DNA of 64,000 nucleotides from Bacteroidetes bacterium GWF2_38_335 (lineage in GTDB: Bacteria > Bacteroidota > Bacteroidia > Bacteroidales > GWF2-38-335). Of this stretch, positions 57,001 through 64,000 are shown piece by piece (position 1 is the first letter of the stretch; every line of letters starts with the position of its first letter). The position numbers and the translations under genes are program-made. The DNA lies in the NCBI GenBank assembly GCA_001769535.1, contig MEOH01000001.1, positions 1 through 64,000 of the forward strand. The letters run 5' to 3'. The notes beneath the pieces were generated by a model. That model made no database searches. It was not told the origin of the DNA and saw nothing but the letters and a program-made list of their open reading frames with translations.

Positions 57001-58717
57001 CGAGAACATAAACGTTTCCATCATTGTCAAGTTCCACAAAATAACATTGATCGGCAGTGTTTGAGCCAAACAATGTTGACCTGATCAAAGATCCGGTTTG
57101 TGAAATATGGGTAACATAACCATCAATTTCTCCTCCGATATAAGTTGGATGGATTGTTCCTGCCGAAGTTGTAAAATTTGACGAGGCAGTTCCACCCGAA
57201 ATGAAAATGTCGTCATTTTGATCCAGAGTAACAGAATAAGCTGCATCATCGTTGCTGCCGCCGACATAGGAACTCCATAACATTGTAGTCAGGTTATTAT
57301 TCATTTTAAATATGCAACCATCCTGGCTACCTCCGCCATAAGTAGTCTGAAAAGCTCCGGCAGTTACCGGAAAATTACTTGAATTGGTACATGAGACAAT
57401 GTAAACATTTTGCTCGGCATCGAGCATTACCTCACCTCTCATTTCATCAGCATAGTTGTTGCGAAGAGCAGCAGCCACATTGATGCCATCGTTTGAAGTA
57501 CCACCAACAAATGTTGAACCAAGTAATGCTGTTCCATCATTTTTAAGTTTTGTAACAACAATGTCACATCCAACGGCATAATTCATACCCAATCCAGTAG
57601 GTGTAAAAGAAGTTCCTCCGTTAAAAGAAACATCAAAAGCGCCCGAAGTTGTAGGGTAATTTGAAGATCCGGTTGTTCCCAGAATAAAAACTTCGTTATA
57701 GTCGCTTACATAAATACTATGAGGCAATTCATCATCAATACCTCCGATCAAAGTTGACCAATCAAAAGAAGTTCCGTCAAATTTCCATTTTGTTATTGCC
57801 ATATCGGTATTATCACCACCAAAAGTTGTTTGATAAGCACCGGTGCTGGTCGGGTAATTTGGTCCGAATGCTGAACTTCCCGAATAAAGATTACCCTTGG
57901 AGTCGAATGCAGCGGTATAACCAAAATTATTCGAGTAAGATCCTGAAAATGTTGAAAACACAAGTGTAGGCGGATCAATAATCAAAGGGTAGTTTTCATT
58001 GTACGATTGGACAATGAAACTAAGTTGCTTGTTTTTAAGTTTGTATCTGCATTCAAGGAAAACTGTATCTGAGCCAATCAACTGATAAGCCAAAGGTTTT
58101 GTTTCCCTTATTTCAAGAAAATCAGTTTTTATTACCAGATCATTTCCTAAAATATAAACATTTGAGGCGCCCTCAAAGCTAAATTTAATATCATCGGGGT
58201 TACCGCCGGGATACACAACTAAATCATATTTAAGTGGAACTTCGCCCTCCTGATAAACCACCATATTAATATTTTCGTAAAGATCCTGATAAGTAAGCAT
58301 TTTAAAGGCTCTAACCCTTGATGCCCATTTAGACTGATCGTTACCAAGGAAATAATTGTAATAATGTGAAAAAGGGTCAGCAGGAATAACACGAAGATCA
58401 GGATTACAATTTACGAAGTACTTTTTAAATGCATGGAAATGCAAAACATCACCAAAATAGGTATGTTGGTCTTCATCATGTTCTCCATTAAAATCAACAG
58501 GGTGTTCACACTTATGGAGATCTTCCTGGTTAAACATATTAAAAGTAAAACAGTTTTTTTCAAGGAATAATGCACCAGAGGGAATGTCGGCCTTAAACAA
58601 TACCCGATTGTCCCACTGATTCTTGTTTTCAATAAATTGCAAATAGTTTTGTGCGCTAAGCGAAAACTTCAGCAAGACAAGGGCAAACAGAATAAAAAAG
58701 ACTGCAATCGGCTTCAT
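54047..58717 (-). CDS. Large T9SS type B surface protein with SBBP, PKD and SprB repeats
   Basis: 1556 residues. In order: signal peptide (MKPIAVFFILFALVLLKFSL), an N-terminal domain of about 240 residues, an SBBP-like beta-propeller (about 250-740) with repeats of DSxGNxYxxG type, a PKD domain (about 755-845; WNFGDGDTSTEFEPTHTY), then a region of Ig-like modules, five SprB-like repeats (about 1005-1385; each with GTAPFDYLWS or GGTPxYSYxW, then LCxGxYxVTVTD), and the gliding C-terminal domain (about 1466-1556; YIPNAFTPNGDGINDVLF and ending KKGNITLIR). SprB-type repeats occur in the mobile gliding adhesin of Flavobacterium, so an adhesin-like role is likely. PorP/SprF follows. Confidence 0.92.
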   Translation of the reverse strand: MKPIAVFFILFALVLLKFSLSAQNYLQFIENKNQWDNRVLFKADIPSGALFLEKNCFTFNMFNQEDLHKCEHPVDFNGEHDEDQHTYFGDVLHFHAFKKYFVNCNPDLRVIPADPFSHYYNYFLGNDQSKWASRVRAFKMLTYQDLYENINMVVYQEGEVPLKYDLVVYPGGNPDDIKFSFEGASNVYILGNDLVIKTDFLEIRETKPLAYQLIGSDTVFLECRYKLKNKQLSFIVQSYNENYPLIIDPPTLVFSTFSGSYSNNFGYTAAFDSKGNLYSGSSAFGPNYPTSTGAYQTTFGGDNTDMAITKWKFDGTSFDWSTLIGGIDDELPHSIYVSDYNEVFILGTTGSSNYPTTSGAFDVSFNGGTSFTPTGLGMNYAVGCDIVVTKLKNDGTALLGSTFVGGTSNDGINVAAALRNNYADEMRGEVMLDAEQNVYIVSCTNSSNFPVTAGAFQTTYGGGSQDGCIFKMNNNLTTMLWSSYVGGSNDDAAYSVTLDQNDDIFISGGTASSNFTTSAGTIHPTYIGGEIDGYVTHISQTGSLIRSTLFGSNTADQCYFVELDNDGNVYVLGQTYAPGSTLVFNAAYSVPNSGHFVAKITPDLNTLDFSTVFGNGTGQPVISPTAFLVDYCNKMYISGWGGNTNALGYGGPGGSLAGFPVTSDAFDSTTDGSDFYIIVLEDDASELVYATFMGGSTSSEHVDGGTSRFDRKGKVYEAVCAGCGYPTGYSDFPTTPGAWSNTNNSNCNLAVFKFDFNLPLVVADFDAPYDVCAPFDITFDNLSLNGDDFLWNFGDGDTSTEFEPTHTYDTPGTYLVTLYVEDTTSCNFGDQIEKYITVWDIDLSMVTDTFICQGESISLNASTGTSGDQYHWSSNASFSDMLNDGLSDSDINVSPFAESTYYVSISNAACVFQQPVIVHVYNADFLLSPDTIVCLGDTVELVATPFASGFTYTYDWSTASYFISDSVSQTAIVCPAENITYSVYIENEYGCHKTQYVSIEVDEVEFSFNTSNPDCHGESSGSANVLVSSGTAPFDYLWSNDEVTAALSGLNAGTYTLTITDHIGCQKVHSFTLTEPPVLNAFISDTTGTLCDGFCIGSASVDASGGTPSYSYSWVDGQTGFVADSLCAGEYYVTVSDEHGCDTVLSVIITDPSDLLALGGSNIPTCFGYCDGSAEVNVSLGTPPYSYSWAGLGDTDNSISGICSGLYSVTVVDAEICIRVVYITIDQPSPVEGEITETESMVCNGDVVDLFGEADGGTPGYSYFWDEPVSISGQYANDLAQGTYSFIVTDSHNCKDTVYYTVTEPLPIEYSDTSSMTSCIEACDGSATVYFTGGQPPYIYHWSNGMSSSSISELCDGTYQVTVTDDLGCTVELSVDVMVNPVPIPVDVTADDQFLFTGQQTGLHATWDEDYSYSWIPPTLLDHPLDANPNTEIDETTTFIVSVYDEKGCANTDSITIYINDIICAEPYIYIPNAFTPNGDGINDVLFVYGDVITEMYFAIFNRWGQIVFESDNIYEGWDGKFNGNELDPAVFDYYLKATCVGKETFEKKGNITLIR

Positions 58718-58894
58718 GAAAAACGCATTTAAAAAAACACCTTAAGATACAAAAATAAACTTACAAAAGCAACGCTTTATATAATATTACTTATTATTTG
58801 ACAAATAAACGATATAAAGGGTTGTCTGTGGTGAAAATTTATTTTAAATGTGATACTTAAAAAGCCTGTGTATAAAAAGAAATCGATAACCGGG

Positions 58895-60004
58895 TTACTT
58901 TTGGGATAAAAGAAATTTATTTATCAATTCAGAAGCAGCAACAAAAGATGACATTTCGCCATTTTGCACTTTGTTTTCATAGTTTTCAAGGCTGTCTTTA
59001 ATTTCAGGCTTGTTAAAAAAGTCACTTTTCAGGGTATCATAAATGGATTCATACATCCAGTAACGGGCCTGTGATTTTCGTCTTTTGTCAAAATAACCGT
59101 TGGTTTTCACAAAATCGACATAGTTGCTAATCATATTCCAGACCTCTGAAATACCTGTGTTTTTAAGAGCAGAACAAATTGTGGCGCCCGGAATCCATTC
59201 CGACTCAGAAACAGGAAAAAGGTGAAGAGCATTTTGATATTGATTTCTGGCATTTTCGGCATGTAATATGTTATCGGCGTCTGCTTTAGTAATAACAATG
59301 CCATCGGCCATTTCCATTATTCCTCTTTTTATTCCCTGCAATTCATCGCCCGCGCCGGCCAGCATGAGCAAAAGAAAAAAATCGACCATTGAGTGAACAG
59401 CTGTTTCGGATTGACCAACGCCAACTGTTTCAATAAACACGATATTATATCCGGCTGCCTCACAAAGGATAACCGTTTCCCTTGTTTTACGGGCAACACC
59501 TCCAAGGGAGCCGGCGGAGGGTGACGGACGAATAAACGCGTTATAATCAGCAGAAAGATTCTCCATACGGGTTTTATCTCCGAGAATACTACCCTGTGTT
59601 TTTTCACTGCTGGGATCGACAGCCAAAACTGCAACTTTATTGCCTACTGAAGTTAATTGTTTTCCAAGGGCCTCAATAAAAGTGCTTTTACCAACACCCG
59701 GAACACCTGTAATACCAATCCGAACAGATTTTCCCGAATATGGAAGGCAATTTTCAACAATTTTTGCAGCCAGTTCACGGTGTGCAGGAAGGGAACTTTC
59801 GACCAATGTAATTGCCTTGCTTAATATGGTTCTGTCGCCTTTAATTATTCCATCGGAATACTCCTGTGGAGAAAAAAGTTTTTTCTTTAAATCCTTAAAT
59901 CTTTCGACAGCCTGTTTATTAATTATTTCGGGTTGAGGGACACCATCATTAACTTTAAGTCCCTTAAATTCTCCACTGTTTTCTATGTGTTTTTGCTTGC
60001 TCAA
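58895..60004 (-). CDS. meaB: Methylmalonyl Co-A mutase-associated GTPase MeaB
   Basis: 369 residues starting at TTG 60004. No ATG exists before the GTPase domain, so TTG is needed. The P loop is GVPGVGKSTFIEALG (about residue 100), with DPSSEKTQGSILGDKTRM, FIETVGVGQSE and TKADADN as further G motifs. It is a chaperone that protects and reloads the adenosylcobalamin of methylmalonyl-CoA mutase. The mutase genes are not in this window. A -7-like TACTTTTA lies 16 bases upstream (60028-60021). Confidence 0.92.
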   Translation of the reverse strand: MSKQKHIENSGEFKGLKVNDGVPQPEIINKQAVERFKDLKKKLFSPQEYSDGIIKGDRTILSKAITLVESSLPAHRELAAKIVENCLPYSGKSVRIGITGVPGVGKSTFIEALGKQLTSVGNKVAVLAVDPSSEKTQGSILGDKTRMENLSADYNAFIRPSPSAGSLGGVARKTRETVILCEAAGYNIVFIETVGVGQSETAVHSMVDFFLLLMLAGAGDELQGIKRGIMEMADGIVITKADADNILHAENARNQYQNALHLFPVSESEWIPGATICSALKNTGISEVWNMISNYVDFVKTNGYFDKRRKSQARYWMYESIYDTLKSDFFNKPEIKDSLENYENKVQNGEMSSFVAASELINKFLLSQK

Positions 60005-60112
60005 ATGAACTGATTTGCAGTAAAAGTATATCTAAAAAAGATGCGATTATTCCAACAATATAAAATTTTCCAATATTAATGAGAAAACACTTCAGAACAA
60101 ATCCAATACTAA

Positions 60113-61225
60113 TTAATTATTTGGCGGATTTATTGTACTGCTGCTATCCTCAACATAACCTGAAATACGCAATAAAGTTGACGAGTTTTTCGGATCATTG
60201 GTTATAACAGTAATGGTTTTATTCTGTTTTGCCTTTTTACCTCTTGAGTTAAAAGTTGTTTTTATAACGGTAGCTTTTCCAGGAGGAATAACTGTTTCGC
60301 CTGTATTTACGGCAGTACAACCGCAACTTGCTTTTGTTTTACGGATTATCAGGTCAGTTTTTCCTTCATTTTTGAGTTTATACTCAAATGTAACTGATTC
60401 ACCCTGTCTGATCGTATCAAAATCATATTCCTTACTTTCCCAAATTGCAACAGGAGCTTTTGCAAGCTGCTCGGGAGTCCATTTTGAAAAATCTTCTTCA
60501 ATGGTAGCGCTGACTGAAATCCTGTTACGGCTGTCATTATTACCATTTAAGATCATGTTTACTCTGTCGATAACAAATCCCCAGTCATTTTTCTTTTTAG
60601 CATCATAAGTGACAATAATTTTTCCCTCTCCACCCGGCGCAACAGTTTCAGGATCAGCAACAATTTTTATATGTTCGGGCACATCAGCAAAAGTAATTTT
60701 CACAGGTTGTTGGCCTGAATTAATAAAATCGGTCGACTCGGTGCGAAATTCATCATTTCCGATTTTTGTAAAAGCCACATGATCATTTTTAAGTCGGAGG
60801 TCACCTTTTTGATAACGGTAAACATCTTCCATAGAAACCGGTTTGGCAATAACATCTCCGCTAATTCTAAGTATTTTAGTGGGCTCCAGAGCATTGGATT
60901 CAACGGTAACTGTTTTATCAAATTTACCGGGTCGCTTTTCAGGATTGTATTTAGCAGACACGACTCCTTTCCCTCCCGGGGCAATTGGTTCCTTTGTCCA
61001 GTCAGGAGTTGTGCAACCACACGAAGCCCTGACCTTAGAAATAATAAGTGGTTCACTTCCTGTATTGGTAAACTCAAATTTGTAGGTTACAGGTCCTTCT
61101 TCTTCTTTGATAGTCCCAAAATTGTGAGATTCCTTTTCGAATGAAATATTTGCCTGTAACTGTTGTCCTACAGAACAAACTGCAAAAAGCAACAATAATA
61201 ATATTGATAATACTGCTTTTTTCAT
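60113..61225 (-). CDS. DUF1573 domain protein (two copies), exported
   Basis: 370 residues. The signal peptide (MKKAVLSILLLLLFAVCSVG) precedes two DUF1573 modules (about 30-125 and 270-365), each with a NFGTI or DFDTIRQGE strand, an RASCGCTTP or KASCGCTAV Cys-x-Cys motif and PGG/PGKATV turns. Between them lies a linker with a third, degenerate module. These are Ig-like (ASPM/SPD-2/Hydin-like) folds, periplasmic or surface. The function is unknown. It is divergent from the TolB-like gene. Confidence 0.88.
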   Translation of the reverse strand: MKKAVLSILLLLLFAVCSVGQQLQANISFEKESHNFGTIKEEEGPVTYKFEFTNTGSEPLIISKVRASCGCTTPDWTKEPIAPGGKGVVSAKYNPEKRPGKFDKTVTVESNALEPTKILRISGDVIAKPVSMEDVYRYQKGDLRLKNDHVAFTKIGNDEFRTESTDFINSGQQPVKITFADVPEHIKIVADPETVAPGGEGKIIVTYDAKKKNDWGFVIDRVNMILNGNNDSRNRISVSATIEEDFSKWTPEQLAKAPVAIWESKEYDFDTIRQGESVTFEYKLKNEGKTDLIIRKTKASCGCTAVNTGETVIPPGKATVIKTTFNSRGKKAKQNKTITVITNDPKNSSTLLRISGYVEDSSSTINPPNN

Positions 61226-61286
61226 TTTATTTTTTTTAAAATTTTATATAAGATATAAAAAATTTATTCGTTTTGTTTTTTATTGA

Positions 61287-61294
61287 TAACTTTG
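61287..61294 (+). promoter_or_regulatory. -7 element TAACTTTG upstream of the TolB-like gene
   Basis: TAACTTTG matches TAnnTTTG, 63 bases before the TTG start at 61357. It supports transcription of this partial gene away from the DUF1573 gene. No clear TTG at -33. Confidence 0.4.
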
Positions 61295-61356
61295 TAAAAT
61301 TAATGAATAATTTTAATCGGAAGTAAAATTAGATTCTTAAACAGGTTTATTTTTAA

Positions 61357-64000
61357 TTGAAGATAGCTTTTAACATATCATTAACAAAGACTTTTATAGC
61401 TTTTATCGCCCTCATTTTTTTTGCCAGGGATGCAAAATCACAATTTTATAATGGGCATCAAATGGATTTTGGCAAAAGCAGGGTTCAATACATTGATTTC
61501 TATTGGCAATACTATCGGTTTAAAAAGTTTGATACTTATTTTTATGTAGGGGGCAATGAGCTTGCTCAACAAATCAGCATAATTGCTGACAGAAAAATAA
61601 AATCAATTGAAAAAATGTTTGATTATGCTCTGGACAAGCGAATAATCTTTATTGTTTACAACAAACATTCTGATTTCAAACAAAGCAATATTGGACTTGT
61701 TACTGAAAATGATCAATATAACATTGGCGGGGTTACTCAGATATCCGGTAATAAGGTTTTTATTTTTAATGAAGGGGATTTTAACAAACTTGAAAAACAG
61801 GTAAATGCTGCCATTGCCGAAGTTGTTATCACCGAAATGCTTTATGGCAGTGATTTCAAGGACAAGGTAGCCAATTCTACACTTTTATCCCTTCCTGATT
61901 GGTATACGAAAGGATTGATTTCCTTTGTGTCAGAGGAGTGGAGTTTTGAAACAGAAAACATGGTAAGGGATGGTATAATAAGTGGAAAATATGAAAAATT
62001 CAGCAACCTTCAGGGAGTAGATGCTGTTTATGCAGGGCATTCGTTATGGTATTATGTTGCTACTAAATACGGAAAATCCGTTATTCCAAATATCGTATAT
62101 CTTACCAGAGTCAGTAAAAATGTTGAAAGCGGCTTTCTTTTTGTAATTGGAACAACACTCAAGTATTTATCCTATGATTGGCTTACCCATTATGATCAGA
62201 TGTTTTATGATGCCGATCAAAAGAGAACCATGCCCCCTGAAGAATCAAGGATAAATAAAAAATATAAAAAGAACAGAGTTTACAAAAACCCCAAAATCAG
62301 TCCGGACAGCAAATATCTGGTTTATACAACAAATATTTATGGCAAGTACATATTATGGTTGTATAACACCGAAACAAAAAAACATAAAAGAATCATCCGG
62401 CGGGAGCACAAACTTGACCAGCTTACCGATTACAGTTACCCGGTTGTAGCATGGCACCCAACCGGCAGTCTTTTTACTTTCATTACTGAGGAAAAGGGCA
62501 AAATCATGCTTACTTTTTACATCATGGAAACCGGCAAACTTGAAACAAAAGAGGTTTTCAATTTTGAGAAAGTGCTTGACATGTCATATTCACAATCCGG
62601 AAAATATCTGATTTTTTCTGCTGTTAAAAACGGCTATACCGATTTATATCTGTATACTGTTTCTTCAAATACAGCCGAACAACTTACTGATGACATTGCA
62701 GATGATCACTCTCCCAGATTCATCAATGATTCAAAGCAGATTGTATTTTCCTCAAACCGTTTGAATGACACCATAGTATTCAAAAATTACAGACAAAGCT
62801 CGATGGGGAAAAACGACGACATCTTTATTTATGATTTCGAGACCCGCAATCCTGTATTAAAAAGATTTACGACTACCCCATATATTAATGAATCCCAGCC
62901 ATTCCAGCTTAAAAATGATGTTTTCACCTATCTCAGCGACGAAAACGGCATTGTGAACAGATATGTGGCAGTTTATGACAGTGCCATAAGTTACATCGAT
63001 ACTGCGACTCATTATTATTATTATTCAAGGCCACACCCGGTGACCAATTTTAAAAGAAACATTTTAGATCAGGATGTAAACGCCGCTTCGGGTTCAGTTG
63101 CCCAAATAATTTACCATAACGGAAAATACAAGTTGTTTAGTTCTGATTTAACAACCGAAAAAAATTCCTATTCCGGCAAATTTTTCAATACTTCCTTTAG
63201 GAGAAAAATTACTGATAATTACAAAAAAGCTGACAGCCTGACCCTTATTAAAAAAGATTCTCTTCAGCTTATTAACAAGAAGTTTGAAGAACTTCTAAAA
63301 TTAAAAACAGATTCTTCCTTTAACGATACTATTATAGACATCAATAATTTTATTTTTGAATTAGAACGATTAAAACTATCCACATTAAATACCCCAAGAG
63401 ATACCAATTCAGTAAATCTGCAAAATGACAACCCTGCTTTTCCAAAACAACTGATATATTTCACATCATTTTATCCGAACCAGTTTGTCAGTCAATTTGA
63501 CTTTGGCTTTTTAAACGCGTCCTATCAGGCATTTACGGGCAATGCAGTATATTTTAATCCTGGGATGAACATGCTTTTTAAAATTGGCGCACAGGACCTT
63601 TTTGAGGATTACCGTATTACCGGCGGAATAAGATTGGCAGGAAATTTTGAAAGCAATGAATACCTGCTTTCTGCTGAAAACCTGAAAAAAAGGTTTGATA
63701 AACAAATGGTTTTCCACCGACAGGGGTTCACCAATCTGGTAAACAATTACTATTACAAAACTATTTCACACGAACTCTTTTTTATTACCAAATATCCATT
63801 TTCACAGGTGTCAAAAATAAAAGGTACCGCTTCATTGAGACATGATAAGATTTCGGTGTTGTCATCAGAATATTTCCCATTAAATGCCGAAGGATCATTT
63901 AAAATATGGGGAGGGGTTAAACTTGAATATATCTTTGACAACAGCAGGAGTTTGGGTTATAACCTGAATACCGGTACTAAATTCAAAGTTTTTGGTGAGA
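61357..64000 (+). CDS. TolB-like propeller protein, partial, TTG start
   Basis: At least 881 residues, open to the window end. The frame has a stop at 61354-61356 and then TTG 61357 begins a signal peptide (KIAFNISLTKTFIAFIALIF, then ARDAKSQF). The next in-frame ATG is after the signal, so TTG is preferred. A region of about 40-300 resembles a gluzincin-like peptidase domain (SLPDWYTKGLISFVSEEW near 178) but shows no HExxH. It is followed by TolB/WD-type blades (about 315-520; ISPDSKYLVYT, DDHSPRFINDSKQIVFSSNR), a Ser/Lys-rich helical linker (about 600-690) and a C-terminal barrel-like part. Bacteroidota have similar long 'TolB-like translocation' proteins. The function is uncertain. Confidence 0.8.
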   Translation, partial: MKIAFNISLTKTFIAFIALIFFARDAKSQFYNGHQMDFGKSRVQYIDFYWQYYRFKKFDTYFYVGGNELAQQISIIADRKIKSIEKMFDYALDKRIIFIVYNKHSDFKQSNIGLVTENDQYNIGGVTQISGNKVFIFNEGDFNKLEKQVNAAIAEVVITEMLYGSDFKDKVANSTLLSLPDWYTKGLISFVSEEWSFETENMVRDGIISGKYEKFSNLQGVDAVYAGHSLWYYVATKYGKSVIPNIVYLTRVSKNVESGFLFVIGTTLKYLSYDWLTHYDQMFYDADQKRTMPPEESRINKKYKKNRVYKNPKISPDSKYLVYTTNIYGKYILWLYNTETKKHKRIIRREHKLDQLTDYSYPVVAWHPTGSLFTFITEEKGKIMLTFYIMETGKLETKEVFNFEKVLDMSYSQSGKYLIFSAVKNGYTDLYLYTVSSNTAEQLTDDIADDHSPRFINDSKQIVFSSNRLNDTIVFKNYRQSSMGKNDDIFIYDFETRNPVLKRFTTTPYINESQPFQLKNDVFTYLSDENGIVNRYVAVYDSAISYIDTATHYYYYSRPHPVTNFKRNILDQDVNAASGSVAQIIYHNGKYKLFSSDLTTEKNSYSGKFFNTSFRRKITDNYKKADSLTLIKKDSLQLINKKFEELLKLKTDSSFNDTIIDINNFIFELERLKLSTLNTPRDTNSVNLQNDNPAFPKQLIYFTSFYPNQFVSQFDFGFLNASYQAFTGNAVYFNPGMNMLFKIGAQDLFEDYRITGGIRLAGNFESNEYLLSAENLKKRFDKQMVFHRQGFTNLVNNYYYKTISHELFFITKYPFSQVSKIKGTASLRHDKISVLSSEYFPLNAEGSFKIWGGVKLEYIFDNSRSLGYNLNTGTKFKVFGE

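Noticed and set aside
54047-58717. Frameshift or fusion in the 1556-residue surface protein
   Set aside because: One continuous frame from signal peptide to C-terminal domain. The domain order is normal for such modular proteins.
63264-63941. Minus-strand small ORFs near the window end
   Set aside because: They are antisense to the open TolB-like coding sequence, which runs without stops to the end.

Overview
The window is a chromosomal segment of a Bacteroidota bacterium, most likely Bacteroidales-like and gliding or type IX secreting. The evidence is two proteins ending in the gliding-motility (type B) T9SS C-terminal domain, a PorP/SprF partner, a PorE-like OmpA protein, glutamine synthetase III, DUF2851, DUF3109, DUF3467 and DUF1573 proteins, and promoters of the Bacteroidota form TTG-N19..21-TAnnTTTG. 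Almost no gene has a Shine-Dalgarno site. The DNA is AT-rich, and most genes lie on the minus strand.

Layout. 1-642: gene-free, GC-rich structured element plus 7- and 8-bp tandem repeats. 643-6183: a LuxR-type regulator with a degenerate receiver, divergent from an operon of two M16 peptidases and a T9SS cargo protein. 6216-8904: rpsO-pnp. 9241-17123: SNF2 helicase, sugar-nucleotide reductase, DUF2851 and two AT-rich unknown genes. 17367-20599: purM-prfA-pyrF. 20682-25051: PorE-like OmpA protein and glutamine synthetase III. 25257-30343: lipoprotein, gpmI, DUF3109, outer-membrane protein and M20 dipeptidase. 30528-43767: the ancient translation/transcription block tRNA-Thr, Tyr, Gly, Thr, tuf, tRNA-Trp, secE, nusG, rplK, A, J, L, rpoB, rpoC, DUF3467, with a terminator-like attenuator between rplL and rpoB. 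43878-45357: rpsU, a XerC-like recombinase and a hibernation factor. 45490-47043: ECF sigma, anti-sigma and Spy/CpxP-like module. 47181-50369: a split transketolase with a VWA protein gene between the halves. 50741-51838: ychF. 51933-58717: an SprB-repeat T9SS cargo, PorP/SprF and an exported Memo-family protein. 58895-61225: MeaB and a DUF1573 protein. 61357-64000: a TTG-started TolB-like propeller protein cut by the window end.

Most of the window is ordinary core genome. The points most worth a second look are: (a) intergenic tandem repeats at four separate loci that share a strict 8-bp period but not a sequence; (b) the only canonical Shine-Dalgarno found, in front of the hibernation factor gene and next to rpsU, whose product in this phylum masks the anti-Shine-Dalgarno; (c) a VWA gene between the transketolase halves; (d) a GC-rich structured element between 15-bp direct repeats; (e) several palindromes in regulatory positions. 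I found no CRISPR array, prophage, IS transposase or recognisable defence island.
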